Virus record (IMG/VR): IMGVR_UViG_3300048996_000145
Location: 1 to 26,598 of that record
Source of the DNA: a virus
Direction: 5' to 3' (one strand)
Length of the DNA: 26,598 nucleotides
Shown here: positions 9,304-15,348 of the stretch, piece by piece
Layout of the letters: each line of letters starts with the position of its first letter
How positions within the stretch are numbered: the stretch's first letter is position 1
The notes under the pieces: model-generated
Databases searched by the model: none
The model's input: only the letters and a program-made list of their open reading frames with translations
What the model was told of the DNA's origin: nothing
Program-made: the position numbers and the translations under genes

Positions 9304-9446
9304 AACATACGAACAAGGAACTGGGCCCAAAGGGTTTGGCAGAGGACTTCGCCTGGGCTTTGTCAGTCGCCTGCGTGGTTTTGGTCTGCCTGATCCTCGC
9401 CATGGGGATTGGCATTGGGGCCGCATTAGCCTGGGGGTTTTCATGA
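9300..9446 (+). CDS. 48-residue single-TM protein in lysis cassette
   Basis: A small gene that starts with an ATGA overlap with the endolysin stop (9300) and ends with an ATGA overlap with the holin start (9443). The protein begins MKHTNKELGPKGLAEDF and continues with one long hydrophobic helix (about residues 17-44, ending AALAWGFS). Both couplings fit a real gene rather than a chance frame. It may be a holin partner, antiholin or pinholin-like protein; no family was recognised. Confidence 0.6.
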   Translation: MKHTNKELGPKGLAEDFAWALSVACVVLVCLILAMGIGIGAALAWGFS

Positions 9447-9724
9447 CGACATCAGTTGTTCCGCATCTTCGGATTGTTATCGGCGTCTCGGCTTTTGTCC
9501 TTATCGGGTTCGCCGTCGTAAGTGCCTGGGTCCTTGGGTGGTCCCAGGACGAAGTGACTAAGGGCAATATCATTGGAACCTGGCAGAACTTTGCGCTTCT
9601 AGCGGTAGGGTTCTGGATCGGGTCTTCCTCGGGCGGGAAGGCCAAGGACACAGGCCCTATCGACACTCGCGTTATTAACCCGCCTAATGACCCTATACCC
9701 ATCGAACAGGGCGATAGGCTTTGA
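9443..9724 (+). CDS. Holin candidate, two TM segments
   Basis: 93 residues from ATG 9443, which overlaps the stop of the 48-residue gene. An upstream in-frame start at 9227 would lie inside the endolysin and is less likely. TM1 is about residues 8-30 (IVIGVSAFVLIGFAVVSAWV) and TM2 about 46-62 (FALLAVGFWIGSSSGG), followed by a hydrophilic tail. Size, two TMs, charged tail and the place after an endolysin fit a class II holin, which would form the inner-membrane lesion at lysis. Confidence 0.7.
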   Translation: MTTSVVPHLRIVIGVSAFVLIGFAVVSAWVLGWSQDEVTKGNIIGTWQNFALLAVGFWIGSSSGGKAKDTGPIDTRVINPPNDPIPIEQGDRL

Positions 9725-9791
9725 GGCTTTTTGATTGTTCGTGCATTGGGGTAGCACGCCCTTCGAGGTCGCAACCAAAAGGAGTGCTTCT

Positions 9792-10184
9792 ATGCCCACC
9801 TTATCCCTGAGGCTCATTGGCCTCATAGGAACTGGATTTCTCGTACTGCTATTGGTCGGAGCGTTGCTAGCGACCAGGGCCACTTTGTCCGAGACCAAGA
9901 GACAAAGGGATGAGGCCGAACTAAAGCTTTCGGTGTCAAATGCCTCGCTCAATTCGATCCAGAAGGAAATGGCCCGGATGGTCGCTGAGCAAAAGGCTCT
10001 GGCGAATTCAGATGCGAACCGGATCAATGCCAGCCGGCAAAGTATCCAGATCGTCAATGCTGTGGCCAAGGTCCGGGAAGCTGCGATAGACAAGTTGAAC
10101 GCCTCTGCCGGGTTGATCCGATCGGAGGATACTGCAGGGAAATGTGATGCCTCTGCAACCCTTTTAGGAGAGTGGCCCGCATGA
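9792..10184 (+). CDS. i-spanin (Rz-like)
   Basis: 130 residues from ATG 9792 with an AGGAG site seven bases upstream. An N-terminal membrane anchor (about residues 7-28, LIGTGFLVLLLVGALLA) is followed by a long charged coiled coil (about 30-110, TKRQRDEAELKLSVSNASL onward). This is the standard i-spanin plan: anchored in the inner membrane, crossing the periplasm and pairing with an outer-membrane lipoprotein to fuse the membranes in the last lysis step. The next gene encodes exactly such a lipoprotein and overlaps by ATGA. Confidence 0.8.
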   Translation: MPTLSLRLIGLIGTGFLVLLLVGALLATRATLSETKRQRDEAELKLSVSNASLNSIQKEMARMVAEQKALANSDANRINASRQSIQIVNAVAKVREAAIDKLNASAGLIRSEDTAGKCDASATLLGEWPA

Positions 10185-10462
10185 GACTGTCCCCTGTATT
10201 CGCCCTTGTCCTTTTGGCCGGGTGTGCCACTCCTAAGACCCCTGGCATCGAGGTCCGGACCGTTGAGACCGTGGTGACCCGGGTCGAGAAGTGCATCGCC
10301 GAAGCTGACATCCCCTCGAGGCCCCGTGCCCTGCCTAAACGGCCATCGAAGGATGCCAGGGTTTTGGCAGACCTCCTCCTTGCCAAGGTTCGGTCCTGGG
10401 AACTCTACGGGGATAAAGTAGACCCGGTTCTCAAAGGGTGCGCCAGCTCCGGGTCACAGTGA
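10181..10462 (+). CDS. o-spanin lipoprotein (Rz1-like)
   Basis: 93 residues from ATG 10181 (ATGA overlap with Rz-like stop; AGGAG at 10166-10170). It has a lipoprotein signal peptide with lipobox LAGC, the acceptor Cys at residue 15, followed by a mature part with several prolines (TPKTPG; IPSRPRALPKRP). Outer-membrane partner of the i-spanin. Unlike in lambda the two genes are side by side, not nested. Its last 58 bases overlap, tail to tail, the minus-strand gene ending at 10405. It is the last plus-strand gene of the late block. Confidence 0.8.
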   Translation: MRLSPVFALVLLAGCATPKTPGIEVRTVETVVTRVEKCIAEADIPSRPRALPKRPSKDARVLADLLLAKVRSWELYGDKVDPVLKGCASSGSQ

Positions 10463-10908
10463 AAGAGAAACCGCTGCAAATGCAGGACGGCTAGCTCTTC
10501 ATATTCAGCTTCCTTAGTCCCCTGGAGCGACGGGTTCAAAGCCCAGCTTTCAATCCTAAGCCATTTACACAATATTTTATGGAACCGATCGTGGGTGAGG
10601 TTCATATCCCCAACGCTGGGGGCTCCTAGCCATTCGGCCATTTCCTTTTGGTGGTCTTCATAGGATAGGTCACCTTGGGCTGGGGGTAGGTTCTGGGTGT
10701 GACGAGTGTTCCAGGCTCGGATAAACCCACCCCGCTCTATTTCCAGCTCGGGGGTGAAAACCCATATCTTCCATCCCATGACGCATTTTGTATTCCTGTG
10801 GTGGTATTCATGGTAGGCCCTTGGTGGGTCGAACGACCTAGCCCAAGTCTCGACGTGGTCAAGGTCCTCCTGGCACCAAGGACAGGGCAATAGCTTCTCA
10901 TCAGTCAT
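10405..10908 (-). CDS. Lar-like (restriction alleviation type) Cys-motif protein
   Basis: 167 residues. The first half resembles Lar-family phage proteins: EKLLPCPWCQ (CxxC knuckle, residues 9 and 12), an aromatic middle with a later Cys (KCVMGWKIW), and FIRAWNTR, matching the usual A-x-x-x-W-N-x-R ending of that domain. Lar proteins are linked to relief from host type I restriction, but many phage members are untested. The second half (about 85-167) is helical and unknown. It overlaps the upstream gene by eight bases and the convergent o-spanin gene by 58. Confidence 0.6.
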   Translation of the reverse strand: MTDEKLLPCPWCQEDLDHVETWARSFDPPRAYHEYHHRNTKCVMGWKIWVFTPELEIERGGFIRAWNTRHTQNLPPAQGDLSYEDHQKEMAEWLGAPSVGDMNLTHDRFHKILCKWLRIESWALNPSLQGTKEAEYEELAVLHLQRFLFHCDPELAHPLRTGSTLSP

Positions 10909-11275
10909 TGATTTGATCCTTCAGGGAGAGGTTGCGAGCATACTCCTTGACAGCAGCTTCGTGGGTTTGTGGAGACATTGAGGGGTAGAATTCATACAAT
11001 TCATTAGGCAGTTCCGGCAGGTGGGTCTTGCGTAACGCCTCCCGTTCTTCCTCGCGTGCCTGCTGGGCGTGACGAGCGAAGGCTTGGAGGACAAATGGAG
11101 GCACGCCCCACGCTTCATCATCTCGCAGCCATTCCCGCATGAAGGTTAACGCCGCCTCCCAGTCCGTCTTTGTAGGCTGTGGGGTATAGGGGGAGGTCAT
11201 GGGCGGCAAGGTGCAATCCATCGTCACTGGATGCGCTGTCAAGCATTTCGGGCAGGTGTGGTTTCCGATCCTCAC
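10901..11275 (-). CDS. Hypothetical protein with N-terminal CPKC motif
   Basis: 124 residues. The start is taken as the GTG at 11275, which overlaps the stop of the upstream gene in a GTGA; a start further upstream would run deep into that gene. Near the N-terminus HTCPKCLTAH looks like half of a zinc site, with another Cys at about residue 21. The rest is helical and charged (ARHAQQAREEEREALRK). No family recognised. Part of an accessory run of small phage proteins. Confidence 0.6.
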   Translation of the reverse strand: MRIGNHTCPKCLTAHPVTMDCTLPPMTSPYTPQPTKTDWEAALTFMREWLRDDEAWGVPPFVLQAFARHAQQAREEEREALRKTHLPELPNELYEFYPSMSPQTHEAAVKEYARNLSLKDQIND

Positions 11276-11313
11276 TGTCCATCTTCCTTCTTGGGCGAGA
11301 GGGCTGTGCGGGG
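11272..11313. repeat. Gene-junction direct repeat, copy 1
   Basis: About 41 bases at the end of the zinc-ribbon gene, matching 11673-11714 with about four mismatches in the first 40 bases. The repeat covers the last codons, the stop, the overlapping GTG start and the ribosome site of the next gene. The gene between the copies could have been inserted, lost or swapped by recombination at these ends. Confidence 0.75.
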
Positions 11314-11676
11314 CCTGGCGTCGATTGCCGCCCATGCTTTGTGGACGCTTTCACGCTCGGCCTGCACTTCGTTGAACCGCTCAAGGGTAATTTTCATGCG
11401 CTTAGCAACGGCGGGGAATTTCGTAATCAGCCACGGCCAATCATCCCACTCTAAATCCGACAACGAGAGCCACTCATCATCCCAAGTGCCGTAAAGTTTG
11501 TTCAGCCCCTCTTCGGCTTTGCGGCACTCGTGGTGAAAAGTTGCGGACCACACATTGTTGTCATTGTGGCCGGAGCAGGCCAGTGCGCTTTCGCCCACTT
11601 CCAGTTTCACACCGCATCCGTCGCAGGGCCGCACCTTGCGGACAGCCTTAATGGTGCGCTCGGTGTAGAAACTCAC
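11272..11676 (-). CDS. Zinc-ribbon-like hypothetical protein
   Basis: 134 residues from a GTG at 11676 in a GTGA overlap. The N-terminal half has Cys pairs RPCDGCGVKLEVGE and, after about 20 residues, ACSGHND ... FHHECRK, consistent with a zinc-binding domain of four Cys/His ligands. The second half is helical. The last 14 residues (TALSPKKEDGQ end) are nearly the same as the end of the next upstream gene, because the DNA is duplicated there. Function unknown. Confidence 0.6.
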   Translation of the reverse strand: MSFYTERTIKAVRKVRPCDGCGVKLEVGESALACSGHNDNNVWSATFHHECRKAEEGLNKLYGTWDDEWLSLSDLEWDDWPWLITKFPAVAKRMKITLERFNEVQAERESVHKAWAAIDARPRTALSPKKEDGQ

Positions 11677-11714
11677 TGTCCATTTTCCTTCTTGTGCGAG
11701 AGGGCTGCACGGGC
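11673..11714. repeat. Gene-junction direct repeat, copy 2
   Basis: Second copy, at the end of the 108-residue gene, in the same orientation as copy 1 and at the same place relative to stop and GTG start. The distance between copies is 401 bases, one gene length. Confidence 0.75.
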
Positions 11715-11999
11715 AACATGCTGCACATAGTTCATGATTTCTTCGACGCAGGACGGTTCACCATTTAACCATTCGTCTAGTTTCACCAGTCGGGTTAACG
11801 CCTCACACATCGCGGTGATGCTGTGGGTGGTGAGGGCAGCGGTCCATCCTCCAAAGTATGCAGCACGCAGCGCTGTCATGATCCTTGGTGCGGTGTTAGG
11901 AAGCCCCTCAAACGGTGGCTCCCAATCAATATATGCCTGTTGCATCTCAGGCGTGACCCTGTGCAGTTCAGCAGGCGGCGGTAATGGGGTGTCGCTCAT
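11673..11999 (-). CDS. Hypothetical helical protein
   Basis: 108 residues from ATG 11999, in an ATGA overlap with the DUF1643 gene stop. It has an acidic/proline N-terminus, then a helical core (RIMTALRAAYFGGWTAAL) of the kind seen in many short phage proteins of unknown role, and an AALSHKKENGQ end that is duplicated in the neighbouring gene. No catalytic motif. Confidence 0.55.
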   Translation of the reverse strand: MSDTPLPPPAELHRVTPEMQQAYIDWEPPFEGLPNTAPRIMTALRAAYFGGWTAALTTHSITAMCEALTRLVKLDEWLNGEPSCVEEIMNYVQHVARAALSHKKENGQ

Positions 12000-12481
12000 G
12001 GTCTCAAACTCCAGGGGAGGATAGGGCTGCTATAAGGCAGCATCAACGGGTGCTTTGGATGGCCACACTTTGCCGGCGGCCCGATGCTAAATGTGGAAGC
12101 GCCCCCAAATATCCTCATGACCTTTTGCCACCTGGCCCTATGAGCTTTGGGCTGCTTGGACACAGGACCCCAGGCCACAATAATCCGGTCGACCAAACAG
12201 GCTATCCTGAACAGGTGGGCGTCATTTTCCGGGCCGATCGGATCATCCACCTTGCCAAGCTCCCGAACGTCCGTAGCCCGATAAGCGAACAGGTTCCCGA
12301 CGATCAGGTGGCCCCACTCGTTGACCCTGCCGAAACCCTGGATCTTGCGGATAGTCGCATCGTCCAGGGTTCCGTCGGCCGTCGAGGGGTTTACCATGAT
12401 GATGGCAGTACACCCGGGCCCAAAGCCCTTCCGGTCAAGGCGGTAGCGGTACTGGCCGCATGAGGAGATAACAGCGCTCAT
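11996..12481 (-). CDS. DUF1643 family protein
   Basis: 161 residues from ATG 12481. It shows the DUF1643 signature in order: IIMVNPSTADGTLDDATIRK, WGHLIVGNLFAYRATD, DPIGPENDAHL, IIVAWGP, and a C-terminal KCGHPKHPLML. The family is common in phages and mobile elements, has conserved polar motifs suggesting an enzyme, and has no settled function that I know of. It leads four overlapping downstream genes in the accessory block. Confidence 0.8.
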   Translation of the reverse strand: MSAVISSCGQYRYRLDRKGFGPGCTAIIMVNPSTADGTLDDATIRKIQGFGRVNEWGHLIVGNLFAYRATDVRELGKVDDPIGPENDAHLFRIACLVDRIIVAWGPVSKQPKAHRARWQKVMRIFGGASTFSIGPPAKCGHPKHPLMLPYSSPILPWSLRP

Positions 12482-12485
12482 CGGA

Positions 12486-12752
12486 TTAGCAGCTCGGGGC
12501 TACATAGATGATCGAAGAAGGAAGACCCCTAAGGTCGGTGCCTTCGTCAATCCGGATGATGCGGACCTGGTTACCCTTAGCATTTTCCTGCCGAGTAACG
12601 CGGTTGACAGTGCGCTTGTAAGCGGCCCGTTCACCACAGCCCCCGGTCCATCCGTGACTAGCATCAACGGCAATAACCACAGTGGGGGCGGGAGGAATTT
12701 CGATCGCCGGGTTGAAAGCGACGAGGGGCAAAAGCAAAAGCAAGTTGGTCAT
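12486..12752 (-). CDS. Small protein with N-terminal hydrophobic segment
   Basis: 88 residues from ATG 12752, with an AAGGAT ribosome site. The first 20 residues (MTNLLLLLPLVAFNPAIEIP) look like a signal peptide or anchor, though a basic N-region is missing. The rest is hydrophilic with two Cys (GGCGERAAYKRTVNRVTR; last residue Cys), which could form a disulfide in the periplasm. Unknown function. Confidence 0.55.
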   Translation of the reverse strand: MTNLLLLLPLVAFNPAIEIPPAPTVVIAVDASHGWTGGCGERAAYKRTVNRVTRQENAKGNQVRIIRIDEGTDLRGLPSSIIYVAPSC

Positions 12753-12763
12753 GATGGTAATCC

Positions 12764-12925
12764 TTAGGTGGCGAGGAAGATCGAGAGACTGATGCCAGCG
12801 ATACCCAGGACAACGATGAACGTGCGCAGGGCAAAGTGGAACCAGAAGTTATCGGAACCTTCCGAGTGAAGGTCCCCGTAATAGTGTCGGCGAAGGTTCG
12901 CCGGGCGTCGAGGGTAATTGCTCAT
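12764..12925 (-). CDS. 53-residue membrane protein
   Basis: Start taken as ATG 12925 behind a GGAG site; the longer frame to 12958 would begin in the conserved leader. A basic N-terminus (NYPRRPANLRRHYYG) precedes one C-terminal TM segment (TFIVVLGIAGISLSIFL). First gene after promoter-like leader A. No family recognised. Confidence 0.55.
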   Translation of the reverse strand: MSNYPRRPANLRRHYYGDLHSEGSDNFWFHFALRTFIVVLGIAGISLSIFLAT

Positions 12926-12940
12926 ATAGTCTCCGTGGTT

Positions 12941-12982
12941 GGTGCCTCTCTTGTACACCCATTTAAAGATGAATAATACCCC
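12941..12982 (-). promoter_or_regulatory. Conserved promoter/leader, copy A
   Basis: Reading on the minus strand: GGGG, TTATTCATC, TTTAAA (-10-like), then GTACAAGAGAGG and CACC, ending just before the ribosome site of the 53-residue gene. It matches copies B (24438-24480) and C (25538-25580) closely. It starts immediately after the dCMP deaminase stop, so it probably gives the accessory block its own transcription. Confidence 0.6.
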
Positions 12983-13411
12983 TTACAGAAAAATAATTTG
13001 CCGCCCGTTGGCTTCCCATTCTGCAATGGCTTCGTTATGTGGATAAAGCCCTCGGCATACGATCCGCCGGCATGAGGTGGCCAGAAGCAATTTGACACAT
13101 GAATGGCAAGGGGTCACGGTGATATAGGCCGTGTCGACCTCCCACGGGTCAGGCAGGAGCACGACAGCGTTCTGCTCGGCATGGATCGCCTGGCACTTCT
13201 CGAGACCTTGGCCTGAGGGATACTTAGCCCCGGGACATGGCGTATCAGTGCAATGGGGGCGGCCTGAGGGTACACCGTTGTAGCCCATGGACAAAACCCT
13301 CCCTCGACGATCGGTCAGGACGCAGCCCACCTCCCGGCGGATGCAAGTTGATCGGCGGGAGATGAGCTCGGCCATGCCCAGGTAGAGTTCGTCGAGGGAG
13401 GGACGGGGCAT
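12983..13411 (-). CDS. Deoxycytidylate (dCMP) deaminase
   Basis: 142 residues. Converts dCMP to dUMP, feeding dTMP synthesis and balancing cytosine and thymine nucleotide pools. Zinc site: HAEQNA (His77, catalytic Glu79) and PCHSC (Cys102, Cys105). The insertion HCTDTPCPGAKYPSGQGLE is typical of ComEB/dCMP deaminase members. The start overlaps the stop of the 57-residue gene (TAATG). It is the last gene of the base-metabolism run, and promoter-like leader A follows its stop. Confidence 0.88.
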   Translation of the reverse strand: MPRPSLDELYLGMAELISRRSTCIRREVGCVLTDRRGRVLSMGYNGVPSGRPHCTDTPCPGAKYPSGQGLEKCQAIHAEQNAVVLLPDPWEVDTAYITVTPCHSCVKLLLATSCRRIVCRGLYPHNEAIAEWEANGRQIIFL

Positions 13412-13584
13412 TATTTCTGTCCTTTCGTTTCATCCTGGCTCATGACCGATGCGGCCAGCGACCTGGCAGACTCGATGATCCAGGCAATATCGGTATCGGT
13501 GTAAGGCCACTCAAGGCCTTCGGTCCTCGAAAGAACCTGGGCAGCTAGGGTAGACATCTTCGAACTAGACTGTTTCTTCGACAC
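13411..13584 (-). CDS. 57-residue hypothetical protein
   Basis: A short gene between methyltransferase and dCMP deaminase. The GTG at 13584 is chosen because AAAGGA lies about seven bases before it; an internal ATG at 13557 lacks such a site. It overlaps the methyltransferase by 20 bases and the deaminase by one. The product is polar with one amphipathic helix (TDIAWIIESARSLAASVM). No family recognised. Confidence 0.5.
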   Translation of the reverse strand: MSKKQSSSKMSTLAAQVLSRTEGLEWPYTDTDIAWIIESARSLAASVMSQDETKGQK

Positions 13585-14962
13585 TTTGCATTCCTTTCAG
13601 TTCGAGGAACAACGGGCATTTGGCCCGGTGCCAACATTCTCCACAAGCACCTGCCTGATCAGTATAACCAGAGAGTCGGCAGAACTCCTCTTTGGCTTGG
13701 GTGACTTTCTCATTGGGCTTGATGACCCGGCGGCCGGTAGCCGCAAAGGGTTCGCCTTCGATATGGTGCTTAATCTGATCGGCCACAAAGCTGCAGAACT
13801 GGATCGGCATGGCCTTGCCAGTCTGCTTAATGCCCCGCTGCCCATCTGAGTCATAGGGTTCCCACACTTCCCGGAACGGACCTTGCTCGTCGTGGTAGAA
13901 GGTAAAGTCATCGGGGAACCCTTGGATACGAGCCCGCTCCTTGATCGTCAAGGGCCTGAAGGCCATTGGGTGGATGGGATTATACCCACCCGACAAGACT
14001 GGGCAGAAGCTATTCCATTTTGGGTTAGTCGTGCCGGGGCGGACTTTCTCCTCGCCGTCGGGGGAATAATATTTGAGGTTCTTCCCCCAGGCCTCGGTCT
14101 CGAACAGCTCGGAGAGTTCACCCCAGCTGGGCCGGTCGCCATAGTGCCGCATGTTGCAATATCGGCCCGGGGTCAGGTCCGGGTTGACATGGGCCGTGTT
14201 CTCCAGCTCGCCTGGGTCAACCCCGATGATGTCGCCGATCACATCGCGGAGGGTCTTTCCGTGCTCGGCCTCGCCGGGTGTGAAGACGAACTTCTCGGAC
14301 TTCAAAGCCCCAACAATGAACATCCGGTTGCGGTGCTTTTGGATATTCCCGTAGCCCCAATTGGAAATCCATTCGGGGTAAAGGTCATAGTCGGGGAGGG
14401 CCTCGACGTAGGCACTCATCGGGAGAACGTCAAACGACGCCGGCAGGTCATCCATGAGGAAGAACCGGGGGCGAAGCTCAGCCATCATCTTCAGGAACAA
14501 TGGGATGTCCGAGGCATCAGAGCCCCGGGAGTCTTTGTATGTGCCCAGGGCGACTGAATGAGACAAGGAAGAAAACCGTCCACACTCCGGGTGGCCCAGG
14601 GCAAAGTCTATCCCGCCTGGCATCATGTTCGCCGGGATGTCGTTAAAGCCCCGGGCCATGAAGGCCCCCGGGAAGTTCTTGATGAATGTGCTCTCCCCTG
14701 CCTGCGACCGGAAGCGGTAATAGTCCCGCCACTCGATATTGCCGACGACTTTGAAACCGAGCTTGTCGCACCCGATCAACATGGAGCCAACACCCGAAGT
14801 CACCCCCAAAGCCGTGAGAGGCCGCATCGAAGGGAGCTCCCCTTCCGGTTCTTGGAAGAGGGGTTGCCGTTTGTATTTGAGCATCCGAGGATTGTCGAGA
14901 AGGCCAAAGCGCTCCTCGTCGCTATCGGCTTTGCGGTGTTGCCATGTTGACGCATTTCCCAT
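13565..14962 (-). CDS. Divergent DNA cytosine-5 methyltransferase
   Basis: 465 residues. C5-methyltransferase motifs are present in order: motif I-like GVTSGVGSMLIGCDKLGF (about 53-70), motif IV GHPECGRFSSL with Cys127 in the place of the catalytic Cys, motif VI replaced by MDDLP (170-174) instead of ENV, motif VIII QKHRNRMFIVG (208-218), and motifs IX/X RPLTIKERARIQGFPDDF and QTGKAMPIQFCSFVADQI. The usual PCQ is ECG here. The C-terminus has four Cys (EEFC, ACGECWHRAKC), a possible metal site. It may methylate phage DNA against restriction, or work in base hypermodification with its neighbours. TAATG overlap with the MazG-like gene. Confidence 0.8.
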   Translation of the reverse strand: MGNASTWQHRKADSDEERFGLLDNPRMLKYKRQPLFQEPEGELPSMRPLTALGVTSGVGSMLIGCDKLGFKVVGNIEWRDYYRFRSQAGESTFIKNFPGAFMARGFNDIPANMMPGGIDFALGHPECGRFSSLSHSVALGTYKDSRGSDASDIPLFLKMMAELRPRFFLMDDLPASFDVLPMSAYVEALPDYDLYPEWISNWGYGNIQKHRNRMFIVGALKSEKFVFTPGEAEHGKTLRDVIGDIIGVDPGELENTAHVNPDLTPGRYCNMRHYGDRPSWGELSELFETEAWGKNLKYYSPDGEEKVRPGTTNPKWNSFCPVLSGGYNPIHPMAFRPLTIKERARIQGFPDDFTFYHDEQGPFREVWEPYDSDGQRGIKQTGKAMPIQFCSFVADQIKHHIEGEPFAATGRRVIKPNEKVTQAKEEFCRLSGYTDQAGACGECWHRAKCPLFLELKGMQSVEETV

Positions 14963-15348
14963 TACACTTTCACTCCGTCCAGGATCGCCCGAATACGGGC
15001 TTCAGGCCCGATCCACCCGGCGGGTTTTACCGCGTCAACGACCCCGTCGAACACCCTCCCCTCTTTCTGGCCGGCCTTCTTTTCGAAGTTGGCATCCATC
15101 ACGGCGGTCACGCAGGCCTCAGCCTGTTCAACCGAAAGCCCAAGGCGATATAGCCCGCCGGCGGAAAAGACGATCGCATCGACTAGGGCATCCACCTGGT
15201 CGACTAAGTCGTCGGCCTCCAAAAGCTCTTGGCCCTCTTCCTTGATGCACCCTGCCAGCCATTCCTTCTCGTTATGGACGAGGGGCATGGGAAGCCTTGG
15301 ATGGATGTTGAGGACGTTCTGATTGAAGTTAAATATACGCCGAAACAT
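14962..15348 (-). CDS. MazG-like / PRA-PH-like nucleotide pyrophosphohydrolase
   Basis: 128 residues, all-alpha NTP pyrophosphatase type. Metal-binding motif: KEEGQELLEA (EExxE) followed by DQVDALVDAIVFSAGG (the second D-x-x-D helix). The C-terminal VMDANFEKKAG and KPAGWIGPE are seen in the phage 'phosphoribosyl-ATP pyrophosphohydrolase-like' branch. It would split a (d)NTP to the (d)NMP and pyrophosphate. Beside a dCMP-type TS homologue and a dNMP kinase, a dCTPase role like T4 gp56 is attractive but inferred. Overlaps the asparagine-synthetase-like gene by 20 bases. Confidence 0.7.
   Translation of the reverse strand: MFRRIFNFNQNVLNIHPRLPMPLVHNEKEWLAGCIKEEGQELLEADDLVDQVDALVDAIVFSAGGLYRLGLSVEQAEACVTAVMDANFEKKAGQKEGRVFDGVVDAVKPAGWIGPEARIRAILDGVKV

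Noticed and set aside
9740-9758. Hairpin CGTGC/GCACG before the i-spanin gene as terminator
   Set aside because: Five-base stem, nine-base loop and no T-run; transcription probably runs on to the spanins.
9205-10093. Minus-strand frames of 189 and 164 codons over the lysis genes
   Set aside because: They oppose well-supported spanin and holin genes and show no domain motif.
13883-14557. Long plus-strand open frame (224 codons) over the methyltransferase
   Set aside because: It is a shadow of the minus-strand methyltransferase, whose motifs are clear; the frame has no ribosome site or recognisable motif.
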